Positions 1 to 9,226 of a stretch of DNA of 64,000 bases are shown here, piece by piece. Source of the DNA: an uncultured Pseudomonas sp. (GTDB taxonomy: Bacteria; Pseudomonadota; Gammaproteobacteria; Pseudomonadales; Pseudomonadaceae); NCBI RefSeq assembly GCF_943846705.1, contig NZ_OX044366.1, forward strand, positions 1,736,001-1,800,000. The letters run 5' to 3'. Position numbers and translations under genes: made by a program. Within the stretch, counting starts at the first letter, position 1. The number at the start of each line of letters is the position of its first letter. Below the pieces are notes generated by a model that ran no database searches, was not told where the DNA came from, and worked only from the letters and a program-made list of their open reading frames with translations.

Positions 1-2831
1 GACAGATTGCCGATGGTCACCACGTCACCAATCCGCACCGGACGCTCGAAGAGGATGATCAAGCCGGAAATAAAGTTAGCGAAAATTTCCTGCAAGCCAA
101 AGCCCAGGCCCACCGACAGCGCTGCCACCAGCCATTGCAACTTGTCCCAACTGACCCCGAGGGTCGACAGGGTGGTGACAAAGCCGATTGCCACAATCAG
201 ATAGGACAGCAAGGTGGTGGTGGCGTAGGCGCTGCCCTGGGCCAGGCTCAAGCGCGACAGCACCAGCACTTCGAGCAAACCTGGCAGGTTGCGCCCCAGA
301 GCCACGGTGATGCCGACGATGATCAGCGCGCCCAACACGTCGCTGAGGCTAATGGGCACTAAGGTGGCGGCGTCGCCGCTGCCGCTGCTGTATTCATACA
401 GGGCGATGTTATCCAGGTAGGCAAAGACTGAGATCAGATCTGCCCAGACCCAGTACAGGCTGAAGATAAACGCGCCGAGTAAGGCCAGGCGAATGAGCCG
501 TAGCGACTGTTGGTTGACCTGTTCGATATCCAGTGTCGGCTCTTCGACCACGGTTTCCGAGCCTTCGCCGCTGTCCTTGATCTGCGCCTGGCGTTTACTC
601 ATGGCGCGTTGGTAGGCCAAGCGGCGCGCGGCCACCGAGAGACCACGGATGAAGGTGGCTTCAATGACCAGCCAAATCACCAGCAGATAGAGCGTGTCGA
701 TCAGGCGTTCACTGAGTTTCAGCGCGGTGTAGTAGTAGCCGAGGCCGACCGCGATGATCAGTGCCAGTGGCAGTAAGCTGAGGGCGATGCCGATGAGCAT
801 GCGCAATACGGAGGCGTGTTCGCGCGCCGGGCCACTGAGCAGGAGTTTGTGCAGCAACCAGACCATCAGCGCGTAGCAGCTAAGCACCACGGTCAGGCCG
901 ATGACGTCATCGCCGAGGCTTGCCGGTTGGTGTTTAGCCACTGTTACCACGGCCACCAACGCCATCACCACTAAGCCCAGACGCCGTACCTGCTTATGCA
1001 GGAAGGCCACTTGCGGACGACCCCAGTGGAAGTGCAACTCGGCCACGCCAGCATCGGCGAGGATGCGATACAGGGTGTAGAACACCAGCCAGGCCTGGGC
1101 CATCTGGAACAGTGCATCACCTAGGTTGACGTTTTGTCCGCGGGCATCCATCTGCAAGGCAAAGCCGCACAAGGCCAGAAACAGGGTGCCGGGCAGTGCC
1201 AGGAGCATGTTGAGCATGATTGCCATCGGCGTATGCAACTGGCTGTCACGCTTGAAGTGACCGATGTCTTGGTGCAGCTCCCCCAGCTTGCGGTAGAGGA
1301 AGCCGCGCCGCCACAGCAACACGGCGATCAGCAGCAGCAGCGGCAGGAACAGCAGCGGCCGCTCAGTCAGACCGGCACCTAACTGACGCAGGTTGGCCCC
1401 CCAGGGTGACTCGGCGATCTGCCGCTTGAGCAGCTGTGGTACGGACTTGAACCACTCCAGATCCAGCGGTTTGTTACTGGGGATCCAGAACATCTGTTCG
1501 TCGAGGGTGTTGCGCAGCGTTTCGGCGGTGGTTTTCAGTTGTTTCTGATTGAGCTGCAGGGTGATCGACTCATTGAGCAGGGTATTCAGCTCGCGATTGA
1601 GGCGGTCGATCAGTTCGCGGCGGGTATTGATGATCTCCAGCAGGTTGTTACGCAGGGCCAGGTTGTCGATAGCATTGCCTGGGGCAGCGCTGAGTAACTG
1701 GTCGACATAGGCGCTGGGGTTGTTGATGGCTTCGCGCTGCTGGTTGAGTTCGAACTGATACAGGCGCAAATCGGCGATTTGATCAGGCAGGCTGCTGTCG
1801 ATCTGCAGCGTTGGCAGCGCCTGTTGCTGCTTGTAGAGAATGCGCGAGAGCAGCAGGCTGCCTTGCAGCACGCTGATTTGCTCAGCCAGAGCTTGGTCAC
1901 TCTGGTTCAGGCTGTCGAGTTGCTGCTTGGTCTGCAGGTTGAGGCGGGTCAACTCATTGAGCCGGTCGGTGGAGCGCAGCAGGTAGTCGGACAGCTTCAG
2001 GTTGAGCGCGCTTTCGCGGGACAGGAGGGTGCCGCTACCGGCTTTCTCGGCTTCACGCGATTGCTCGGCCACGGTCTGCTCGGACAGGTTGCGGCGTTTT
2101 TCGTTGATCAGGTTTTGCAGGTCGAGCAGTTCCTGCTCGATACGTTTGATGCGCTCCTCCAGCAGGGTCCGGCGGCTGTTGCCGAGCTCTTGCAGCAGGC
2201 TGTTGCCGGCCAGTTCCTGGCGGCGCATTTGCGTTTGCGCGTCGAGTTTGGCCAGCTCGGCCTTTAACTGGACACTGCGTTCGTTGCTCAGCGGTTTGCT
2301 GGCGTCACGGCCGCTTTTCAGGATGCTGTTGATTTCCTGGCTGCGGGTCTGGTTGCTGCTGATTTCGGCCTGGGCGCGTTCCGGGCGGGTTTGCGCGGTG
2401 ATCACCAGGCTGTTGGCTTCGATGATCTGCTTTTGCCATTCGCTCAATTGCGCGTTGCGTTCGGCCAACAGCTGTTCGAGCTGCGGCAGATCGCTTTTGC
2501 CATAGCGCAGGCTGACCTGGGTGGGCGGGCTGTTTTTCAGCCGTTCGTAATCACGCTGCGCCTCGTGGATCATGCGCGGCGCTTGCTCCAGCTGCTTTTC
2601 CAGGGCCGCCAGGCGTTGCTCGCTGTCGGCTTTTTCGCCCAGCAGGGCCAGGGCTTTCTCCAGCGTCTGCTTGATCGCCAGTTGCTCGGCTTCCGGCAGC
2701 TTGCGCTCGGCCAGGTTGTCCAGGCTGCTTTGTATGCTGGCGCTGCTCGGCGTATCGGCGGCCTGGAGCAGGGTTGAACTCAGGCAAAGCCCGAGTAGGG
2801 CAATGGCGAGGTATGTGCGCAGAGAAGACAT
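1..2831 (-). CDS. mscK: Mechanosensitive channel MscK/KefA family, 3' end outside window
   Basis: Large MscS-superfamily channel that opens under membrane tension and, in the MscK branch, responds to external potassium. The reading frame opens at the ATG at 2831 and stays open to the window edge, so about 943 codons are visible and the C-terminus is missing. The N-terminus (MSSLRTYLAIALLGLCLSS...) is a signal peptide followed by a long Gln/Glu/Leu-rich periplasmic region that looks coiled-coil. Near the window edge the translation reads AALSVGLGFGLQEIFANF, then LFERPVRIGDVV, which is the pore-lining TM3 and start of the beta domain typical of MscS proteins. The length, large periplasmic domain and late pore place it with MscK (about 1100 residues) rather than small MscS. 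It lies 33 bp downstream of the K+/H+ antiporter gene on the same strand, so the two may share a transcript and a role in osmotic or potassium homeostasis. Confidence 0.9.
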   Translation of the reverse strand, partial: MSSLRTYLAIALLGLCLSSTLLQAADTPSSASIQSSLDNLAERKLPEAEQLAIKQTLEKALALLGEKADSEQRLAALEKQLEQAPRMIHEAQRDYERLKNSPPTQVSLRYGKSDLPQLEQLLAERNAQLSEWQKQIIEANSLVITAQTRPERAQAEISSNQTRSQEINSILKSGRDASKPLSNERSVQLKAELAKLDAQTQMRRQELAGNSLLQELGNSRRTLLEERIKRIEQELLDLQNLINEKRRNLSEQTVAEQSREAEKAGSGTLLSRESALNLKLSDYLLRSTDRLNELTRLNLQTKQQLDSLNQSDQALAEQISVLQGSLLLSRILYKQQQALPTLQIDSSLPDQIADLRLYQFELNQQREAINNPSAYVDQLLSAAPGNAIDNLALRNNLLEIINTRRELIDRLNRELNTLLNESITLQLNQKQLKTTAETLRNTLDEQMFWIPSNKPLDLEWFKSVPQLLKRQIAESPWGANLRQLGAGLTERPLLFLPLLLLIAVLLWRRGFLYRKLGELHQDIGHFKRDSQLHTPMAIMLNMLLALPGTLFLALCGFALQMDARGQNVNLGDALFQMAQAWLVFYTLYRILADAGVAELHFHWGRPQVAFLHKQVRRLGLVVMALVAVVTVAKHQPASLGDDVIGLTVVLSCYALMVWLLHKLLLSGPAREHASVLRMLIGIALSLLPLALIIAVGLGYYYTALKLSERLIDTLYLLVIWLVIEATFIRGLSVAARRLAYQRAMSKRQAQIKDSGEGSETVVEEPTLDIEQVNQQSLRLIRLALLGAFIFSLYWVWADLISVFAYLDNIALYEYSSGSGDAATLVPISLSDVLGALIIVGITVALGRNLPGLLEVLVLSRLSLAQGSAYATTTLLSYLIVAIGFVTTLSTLGVSWDKLQWLVAALSVGLGFGLQEIFANFISGLIILFERPVRIGDVVTIGNL

Positions 2832-2864
2832 AATGGTGATCGTTGGCTCGAAAAGACGCTGAGT

Positions 2865-4610
2865 TTAGAGGAAGAGGCCAGGCCCAGGGCGAGTACCTTC
2901 GGGGAATCTGACGCCGACTTTGCGGATCTTGTTCCCTTCCATTGCTGCCACTGTCCAAGTCAGGCCCTGCCACTCCACCTGGTCGCCGATCACCGGCTCG
3001 CCGCCAATCTTGTGCGCGATGAAACGCCCTAGGTGCAACTGGCCTTCGGCGCCTTGCAGCTTCAAGCCATACAGCGCCGCCACGGCGGCCAGCTCGGCAT
3101 CGCCCTCGAGGACGAAATCACCGAAGAAGCGCAGGTCTTGGCCGCGGGTCGGGGCTTGGCTGAAGAGCTTGCCGAGGGCGGCGAGGTCGCTCTCATGGCC
3201 CACCACGCAGAGCAAATCGCCGGCCTCCAGGGTGGTGCTGCCGGAGGGGTGCAGCAGCTCCGTGCCCCGGAACAGTGCAGCGATACGCGTGCCTTCGGGC
3301 ATTTTCAGCTCACGTAGGGGCGCGCCGATGCACCACTTTTCCGCGCCGAGGCAGTAGATAAACAGTTCCCACTGGCTGGTCGGGTGCACCTCGAGGCCGG
3401 CGCGTGACACTGGTGCAGGTTCTGGCGGCACCGTCACCCGCAGCAGTTTCGCCGCCCAGGGCAGGCTGGTGCCTTGCAGCAGCAGCGAAACCAGCACGAT
3501 AAAGAACGCCACGTTGAAGAACAGCTGGGCATTCGGCAGCCCCGCCATCAGCGGGAACACCGCGAGAATAATCGGCACTGCGCCACGCAGTCCCACCCAG
3601 GCGATAAACGCCCGCTCGCGGTCATGAAAGGCGCGAAAGGGCAGCAGGCCGAGATACACAGACAGTGGCCGGGCAAAGAGGATCATCCACAGCGCCAGGC
3701 CGAGCGCGGGCAGGGCAATCGGCAGCAGTTCGTGCGGGGTGACCAGCAGGCCAAGGACCAAGAACATGCCGATCTGCGCGAGCCAGGTCAGGCCGTCGAG
3801 CATGTGCAGGATGCCGTGGCGCGAGCGGATTGGGCGGTTGCCCAGTAGCAGGCCGCACAGGTAGATCGACAGAATGCCGCTGCCACCGACCGCCGTGGTG
3901 ATGGCGAAAATGATCAGGCCGCCGCTGACCACCAGCAGCGGGTACAGGCCGTTGGCCAGCGCCATGCGATTGACCAGGTTGAGCAGCAGCCAGCCGCCCC
4001 CAAGGCCGAACAGAGCGCCGATGCCGAACTGTTGCAGCAGTTGCAACAGCAGGTTCCAGCTTATGCCGTCCTGGCCGCTGGCGAGCATGGCGATCAAGGT
4101 GACGGTGAGAAACACCGCCATTGGATCGTTACTGCCGGACTCGATTTCCAGGGTGGCGCTGACCCGTTCGTTAAGGCCGCGCCCGCCGAGCAGGCTGAAC
4201 ACCGCCGCGGCATCGGTGGAACCGACGATGGCGCCGATCAGCAAACCTTCCATCCAGGTCAGGTCAAACAGCCAGGCGGCGGCTATGCCGGTAAGCCCGG
4301 CGGTGAGCAGTACGCCCAGCGTGGCCAGGGATAACGAGGGCCACAAGGCCACGCGAAAACTCGATACGCGGGTGCGCATGCCGCCGTCGAGCAAAATGAT
4401 CGCCAGGGCCAGGTTGCCGACCAGGTAGGCCAGTGGGTAATTGTTGAAGACGATACCGCCCGGGCCGTCGGTGCCCGCGAGCATGCCGACGCAGAGAAAG
4501 ATCACCAGAATGGGGATGCCGAAGCGTGCGCCGAAAGCGCTCACCAGAATGCTCATGGCTACCAGCATTGCACCGATCAAGAACAGATTATTGATGGCGC
4601 TTGCATCCAA
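2865..4610 (-). CDS. nhaP2: Potassium/proton antiporter, NhaP2/CvrA family (CPA1)
   Basis: Inner-membrane cation/proton antiporter of 581 residues. Residues 1 to about 390 are a run of hydrophobic segments forming the Na+/H+ exchanger domain. It contains the conserved GSTDAAAVFSLL stretch and, just after it, ESGSNDPMAVFL, where the ND pair is the ion-binding site of CPA1 antiporters. Residues from about 405 on are soluble and contain a TrkA-C-like regulatory domain (LREL...PEGTRIAALFRG, then GDLLCVVGHESDL) and a C-terminal extension as in NhaP2. Length matches the family (about 580). The start at 4610 gives a hydrophobic N-terminus with no obvious upstream alternative. It precedes mscK on the same strand. 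Family knowledge suggests K+/H+ exchange protecting against cytoplasmic acidification or excess potassium; the substrate here is inferred. Confidence 0.88.
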   Translation of the reverse strand: MDASAINNLFLIGAMLVAMSILVSAFGARFGIPILVIFLCVGMLAGTDGPGGIVFNNYPLAYLVGNLALAIILLDGGMRTRVSSFRVALWPSLSLATLGVLLTAGLTGIAAAWLFDLTWMEGLLIGAIVGSTDAAAVFSLLGGRGLNERVSATLEIESGSNDPMAVFLTVTLIAMLASGQDGISWNLLLQLLQQFGIGALFGLGGGWLLLNLVNRMALANGLYPLLVVSGGLIIFAITTAVGGSGILSIYLCGLLLGNRPIRSRHGILHMLDGLTWLAQIGMFLVLGLLVTPHELLPIALPALGLALWMILFARPLSVYLGLLPFRAFHDRERAFIAWVGLRGAVPIILAVFPLMAGLPNAQLFFNVAFFIVLVSLLLQGTSLPWAAKLLRVTVPPEPAPVSRAGLEVHPTSQWELFIYCLGAEKWCIGAPLRELKMPEGTRIAALFRGTELLHPSGSTTLEAGDLLCVVGHESDLAALGKLFSQAPTRGQDLRFFGDFVLEGDAELAAVAALYGLKLQGAEGQLHLGRFIAHKIGGEPVIGDQVEWQGLTWTVAAMEGNKIRKVGVRFPEGTRPGPGLFL

Positions 4611-4696
4611 GGCGGGTACTCCGAGCGGGTTGGTGGACGTGCCACCTATGCATGGCGCGTGCCAGCGATTCTAACCGTTGGCCAGCGTTGACGCTG

Positions 4697-4725
4697 AAAA
4701 AAAACGCCCCGCATTAAGCGGGGCG
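4697..4725 (-). terminator. Rho-independent terminator after the acyl-CoA dehydrogenase gene
   Basis: An 8-bp perfect GC stem (CGCCCCGC 4705-4712 with GCGGGGCG 4718-4725, loop ATTAA) has an eight-base A run on its left (4697-4704). Read on the minus strand this is a hairpin followed by U8. It sits 75 bp past the stop codon of the acyl-CoA dehydrogenase gene, so it ends that transcript before the antiporter gene. Confidence 0.85.
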
Positions 4726-4799
4726 CCGGTGTCAGGTGCAGGGTCTGCTGCAGCTTTTAACACATCAGGGCCAGCGCGCCGCTGAGCCTAGGGTTGTGC

Positions 4800-6602
4800 T
4801 CAGAACCAGGCGTCCTGCATGCCCAGGCAGGTGTCGTCGCGGGCTTCGAGGATGGCCAGGTCATGGTGGCAGCTCGGCACTTCCCAGGTCAGGAAGTAGC
4901 GCGCGGCTTGCAGCTTGCCCTGGTAGAAGTCGGCATCGGCTACGTTGCCGCTGACCAGGCCTTCTTGCGCACGAATCGCCTGCTCTAGCCAACGCCAGCC
5001 GATCACGGTGTGGCCGAATACCTTCAGGTACAGCGCCGAGTTGGCCAGGCCTTGGTTGACCTTGCCGCTCATCAGGTCGCCGAGCAGCGCCAGGGTGACT
5101 GCCTGCAGGCGCGCGAGCAGTTGCTCCAGTGGTTGGCGCAGAGCTGCCAGCGAGTCATGGGCTGCGGCGCGCTGGCAGGTGCCGTGGATCAACTTGAGCA
5201 GTTGCTTGAGCGCCGCACCGCCATTCATCGAGACCTTGCGCCCCAGCAGGTCGAGCGACTGGATGCCGTGAGTGCCTTCGTGGATCGGGTTCAAGCGGTT
5301 GTCGCGGTAGTACTGCTCCACCGGGTAGTCGCGGGTGTAGCCGTGGCCACCAAGAATCTGGATGGCCAGTTCGTTGGCCTTGAGGCAGAACTCTGAAGGC
5401 CAGGATTTGACGATTGGGGTCAGCAGGTCGAGCAGCTCCAGGGCGGTGCGGCGTTCCTCTTCGCTGGCCAGGGTCTGGGTGTCGTCGAACAGTCGCGCGG
5501 CGTACAGGCCGAGGTCGAAGGCCCCTTCCACGTAAGCTTTTTGGGTCAGCAGCATGCGCCGTACGTCGGCGTGCTCGATGATCGCCACTTGGCTGGAGCT
5601 GGGGTCTTTGCCGTCGGGCAGACGACCTTGCGGGCGCTGACGGGCGTAATCCAGTGAGTACAGGTAGCCGGCGTAGCCAAGCATCACCGCGCCCATGCCG
5701 ACGCCAATCCGCGCTTCGTTCATCATCTGGAACATGTACGCCAGGCCATGGTGCGGCTTGCCCACCAGATAGCCGACGCAGTCGCCGTTATCGCCGAAGT
5801 TAAGCGCGGTAGAGGTGGTGCCGCGCCAGCCCATCTTGTGGAACAGCCCGGCCAGCACCACGTCGTTACGCTTGCCCAGGCTGCAATCATCGTTGACCAG
5901 GAACTTCGGCACGATAAACAGGCTGATGCCTTTCACGCCAGCGGGGGCGTCCGGCAGCTTGGCCAGCACCATGTGCACGATGTTTTCCGACAGCGGATGG
6001 TCGCCGCCGGAGATAAAGATCTTGTTGCCTTTGAGGCGGTAGCTGCCGTCATCTGCCGGCTCAGCACGGGTGCGGATGTCGGACAGCGATGAGCCGGCGT
6101 GCGGCTCGGTCAGGGCCATGGTGCCGAAGAAGCGACCGTCGATCATCGGCTCGAGGAAGCGCTGTTTTTGTTCCGCGCTGCCGAAGGCTTCGATCAGGTT
6201 GGCCGCGCCCATGGTCAGGAACGGGTAGGAGGTCGTGGCGGCGTTGGCTGACTGGAAGTGCGCGAAACAGGCCTGCGACAGCAGATTAGGCAGCTGCATG
6301 CCGCCGACGTCGAACTCGCGGGTGGCATTGAGGAAGCCGGCTTCGAGGAAGGCATCGACCGCTGGTTTGACCTCGGGGATCAGCACCGCTGCGCCGTCGA
6401 CGTACTCAGGCTCGTGTTCGTCATTCTTGCGGTTATGCGGGGCGAACAGGTTTTCCGCGATGCTGCGGGCGGTGTCGATGGCCGCGTCAAAGGTTTCGCG
6501 GCTGTGCTCGGCGAAGCGCTCGCGCTGGGTCAGGCCTTCGGCGTCCAGCACTTCGTACAGCTCGAAGGCCAGGTTACGGGAACTGAGCAGGGACTCGGAC
6601 AT
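4800..6602 (-). CDS. Acyl-CoA dehydrogenase (FadE-like, about 600 residues)
   Basis: FAD-dependent enzyme for the first step of fatty-acid beta-oxidation, converting acyl-CoA to trans-2-enoyl-CoA. At 600 residues it is longer than the roughly 380-residue short/medium-chain enzymes and matches the long Pseudomonas FadE-type group. Residues 1-50 are a family N-terminal extension. The middle domain contains MALTEPHAGSSLSDI (161-175), which binds flavin. The C-terminal helical domain includes ILGGHGYTRDYPVEQYYRD (416-434) and NPIHEGTHGIQ (438-448), where E442 is the probable catalytic base. Residues from about 455 on form the extra C-terminal helical domain of this subfamily. The ATG at 6602 has a purine-rich CCGGAGGTATAAGC leader. 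It is followed by its own terminator and appears monocistronic. In P. aeruginosa a homologue occupies the equivalent position beside the antiporter gene. Chain-length preference cannot be told from sequence. Confidence 0.9.
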   Translation of the reverse strand: MSESLLSSRNLAFELYEVLDAEGLTQRERFAEHSRETFDAAIDTARSIAENLFAPHNRKNDEHEPEYVDGAAVLIPEVKPAVDAFLEAGFLNATREFDVGGMQLPNLLSQACFAHFQSANAATTSYPFLTMGAANLIEAFGSAEQKQRFLEPMIDGRFFGTMALTEPHAGSSLSDIRTRAEPADDGSYRLKGNKIFISGGDHPLSENIVHMVLAKLPDAPAGVKGISLFIVPKFLVNDDCSLGKRNDVVLAGLFHKMGWRGTTSTALNFGDNGDCVGYLVGKPHHGLAYMFQMMNEARIGVGMGAVMLGYAGYLYSLDYARQRPQGRLPDGKDPSSSQVAIIEHADVRRMLLTQKAYVEGAFDLGLYAARLFDDTQTLASEEERRTALELLDLLTPIVKSWPSEFCLKANELAIQILGGHGYTRDYPVEQYYRDNRLNPIHEGTHGIQSLDLLGRKVSMNGGAALKQLLKLIHGTCQRAAAHDSLAALRQPLEQLLARLQAVTLALLGDLMSGKVNQGLANSALYLKVFGHTVIGWRWLEQAIRAQEGLVSGNVADADFYQGKLQAARYFLTWEVPSCHHDLAILEARDDTCLGMQDAWF

Positions 6603-6736
6603 GCTTATACCTCCGGTTGCAATGTGCCGAGTCTAAGCAGCCGTGGGCATGGCTCCCAGCATTATCAATGAGCGTGATAGCGAGCCGTAGGGCCGGGTGC
6701 CGCGCCTAGCCTGAGGCGTTGTAAGCCGCGTGTGGA

Positions 6737-7783
6737 TTAGCCGGTGACAAAGCCCTGAGCCAGTTGCGCCGTCAGCTCGGCGGCGCCGATGGCCTGGCAG
6801 CCACTGGTGTTTTGTCCGGCCCAGAGCGGCGAGAAATCGCCACTGCCGTGTTGCTCCGCCTGACTGCGCAGCGGTGCAATAGCGGCGCCCGCCAGGGGGA
6901 AGGTCGGTGCCAGTGAGCTGATCGGACCCAGCTCGCGCATCAGCCGGTTGACGATGCCGCGCGCCGGACGGCCGCTGAACAGGTTGGTCAGCGCGGTGTG
7001 CTGCGCCGCCGGGCTGAGCAGGGCGGCGCGGTGGATGGCGCTGGTGCTGGCTTCCACGCAGCACAAATACGCCGTACCGACCTGCACCCCGGCCGCGCCT
7101 AGGGCCATGGCGGCGCGCACAGCTTGGGCATCGGCAATGCCACCGGCGGCAATCACCGGTACCTGCACGGCCTGCACGACCTGTGGCAGCAGGGCGAAGG
7201 TGCCGAGTTGGCTGTTCAGGTCTGCGCTGAGAAACATGCCGCGATGGCCGCCGGCTTCCAGGCCCTGGGCGATGATCGCGTCGACCCCGTTGGCTTGCAG
7301 CCACAGCGCTTCCTCGACCGTGGTCGCGCTACTCAGCACCTTGGCCCCGCAGGCCTTGACCCGCGCCAATAGCTCGGCCGAGGGCAGGCCGAAGTGAAAG
7401 CTAACCACCGCCGGGCGGAACTCATCGAGCAGGTCGGCCAATTCGGCGCTAAACGGTTGGCGGCCGGGCCCATCGCTGATGCTGGCTGGATCGATGCCCA
7501 GCTCGGCGTAGTAAGGGCGTAGCGCCTCCCGCCAGGCCGCGTCACGGGTGGCGTCGACAAGTGGCAGGGTGTGGCAGAAGAAATTCAGGTTGAACGGCTG
7601 CGTGGTTTTGCGAGTAAGGGCTTGCAGTTCGCGGCGTAACGCACTGGCATCGAACAGCGCACAGGCGAGCGAGCCAAGGCCGCCGGCATTGCACACGGCG
7701 GCAGTCAGTGTGTGGTTGTGCGAGCCGGCCATCGGGGCCTGGATCAACGGTAAGGTGCAGCCGAGTAGCGATTGCAGAGTCAT
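6737..7783 (-). CDS. Nitronate monooxygenase (2-nitropropane dioxygenase family)
   Basis: FMN-dependent TIM-barrel enzyme that oxidises alkyl nitronates such as propionate-3-nitronate; 348 residues. The N-terminus reads LIQAPMAGSHNHTLTAA, where the APMAG strand-loop contributes to FMN binding. GLEAGGHRGMF supplies the conserved GGHRG phosphate loop, and AAGGIADAQAVRAAMALGA followed by GVQVGTAYL is the second phosphate-binding segment. I chose the ATG at 7783 rather than an upstream ATG at 7906 because the family's MxLxxLLG... start falls there and because ATGA overlaps the stop of the MFS gene (7780-7783), which indicates translational coupling. Some family members are instead enoyl-ACP reductases (FabK) or of unknown function, so substrate is an inference. 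Confidence 0.85.
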   Translation of the reverse strand: MTLQSLLGCTLPLIQAPMAGSHNHTLTAAVCNAGGLGSLACALFDASALRRELQALTRKTTQPFNLNFFCHTLPLVDATRDAAWREALRPYYAELGIDPASISDGPGRQPFSAELADLLDEFRPAVVSFHFGLPSAELLARVKACGAKVLSSATTVEEALWLQANGVDAIIAQGLEAGGHRGMFLSADLNSQLGTFALLPQVVQAVQVPVIAAGGIADAQAVRAAMALGAAGVQVGTAYLCCVEASTSAIHRAALLSPAAQHTALTNLFSGRPARGIVNRLMRELGPISSLAPTFPLAGAAIAPLRSQAEQHGSGDFSPLWAGQNTSGCQAIGAAELTAQLAQGFVTG

Positions 7784-8970
7784 GGGTGCGGCGCTCCAGA
7801 GGCCGGGTTGGCGGTGGGGGTGTAGCAGGTCCAGGCGAGTGCCCAGAGCATGGCGGCAACCCCTAGGGCGAAGCTTTGCGTGAGGTTGCCACCGAAGCTC
7901 AGCCACACCCCGGCGAGCCAGGGGCCGGCCAGTTGTGCGCCGCCGTATAAGGCGATCAGGGCGGCCGACAGGCGGGGGCCTTGATGGGGTTGTAGGGTAC
8001 GCGCCAGGCGTTGCGTCAGCAGCACGCTGCCGATAAAGCTACCGCCGACGAGTACGGCGCACAGCAGGACGCCGCTGGCGCTGGGGAATAGCCAGGGCGC
8101 GGCGCAGCCCACCGCTTGCAGCAGATAGGTCGCCAGCAAGGCATGGCGGTCGCCGAAGCGTGCACCCAGCGTATTCCATAGCGGGACCGAAATCAGGCAG
8201 GCCAGGGCCGTCCAGCGCCAGGCTCCGCTAATCAGGCTGTGGCCAGGCGGTAACTGCTCCTGCGCCAGGGTCGGCAGAAATGTCATCGGCAGGATGTAAC
8301 CCAGCCCTGCGCCGGCATAGGCGAGAAACAGCGGGGTGCTGGCCCGGTCAAACAAGCGGCTGCGGTTGGCGACCGGCGCACTATGCCGTTGCTGCAGCTG
8401 CAGGTGACTAAGCAACCAGGCGCTGAGCAGGGCCAGCGGCAGGGCAATGGCTGCCATCGGCCACCAGCGTTCGGGGCCGTGCAGCCAGTTGGCCGGGGCG
8501 TCAGCCAGCCAACCGGCGAGCAACAGCCCTGCGGCGAAACCAAGGTAGACCAGGCCGCTGAGACTGGCGCGCTGGCGCATGGCGAGCCATTCCAGTACCA
8601 GTGCCGGGGCCAGTACAAAGACCACGCCGTTGCTGATGCCATTGGCCAAGCGCAGCCCCATCAGTGTCAGGTAATCGCCGGTGAGCCCCTGTGCCAGGGT
8701 CAGCAGGGCATTCAGCAGCAGTGCCAGCGGCAGCGCCAGGCGCAAGCGCGAAGGTGTGTATAGCGCCAGTGCCAGCAGCGCACCGAGCAGATAGCCGAGG
8801 TAGTTTGAGCTGGCCAGGTGCGCACCCTGTTCCAGGCTAAACAGCTGATCGGCGAGAAAGTGCGGCAGCAGCGGGGTGAAGGCGAAGCGCCCCAAGGCAT
8901 GCACCACCACCAGGGCTGCACTGCCCGCAAACAGGGCGAGGAAGATTTGACGCGGAGCAACAGCTGGCAT
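7780..8970 (-). CDS. MFS transporter, YbfB/YjiJ-like family
   Basis: A 396-residue protein made almost entirely of hydrophobic segments, with about twelve predicted membrane helices, no signal peptide and a short C-terminal tail. The first helix region reads VVHALGRFAFTPLLPHFL, which is typical of the YbfB/YjiJ group of major facilitator proteins. Small basic loops (for example LYTPSRLRL and LAMRQRASL) sit at the positions expected for cytoplasmic MFS loops. Its stop codon overlaps the start of the nitronate monooxygenase gene by four bases, so the two are expressed together. The transported compound is unknown. The pairing with a nitronate-oxidising enzyme would fit uptake or export of a nitro compound or related metabolite, but that is inference. 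Confidence 0.8.
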   Translation of the reverse strand: MPAVAPRQIFLALFAGSAALVVVHALGRFAFTPLLPHFLADQLFSLEQGAHLASSNYLGYLLGALLALALYTPSRLRLALPLALLLNALLTLAQGLTGDYLTLMGLRLANGISNGVVFVLAPALVLEWLAMRQRASLSGLVYLGFAAGLLLAGWLADAPANWLHGPERWWPMAAIALPLALLSAWLLSHLQLQQRHSAPVANRSRLFDRASTPLFLAYAGAGLGYILPMTFLPTLAQEQLPPGHSLISGAWRWTALACLISVPLWNTLGARFGDRHALLATYLLQAVGCAAPWLFPSASGVLLCAVLVGGSFIGSVLLTQRLARTLQPHQGPRLSAALIALYGGAQLAGPWLAGVWLSFGGNLTQSFALGVAAMLWALAWTCYTPTANPASGAPHP

Positions 8971-9226
8971 GGGAGCACTCTTTTAGCGTGTGGCGCCACC
9001 TTACCGGTTGTCGGCGCAAGACTGCCAGTGCAGCGCCTTTGCGTGTCGGTCTGGTGGTGGTTGAACGCAGCTCTGCGCGTGGACTTTCTGCGCTGAGCCA
9101 CGGTTGGGTGATAAGGCGCTCTGCCGCGCGCTGCGGGTACTGCTTATCTGGGTGCCGCTGAGTGCAACCGAGCATCTGTATGCCGCGTTAAGCGGTTAAA
9201 CTGTGCGGCCAGAGGAGTCCCGCCCA

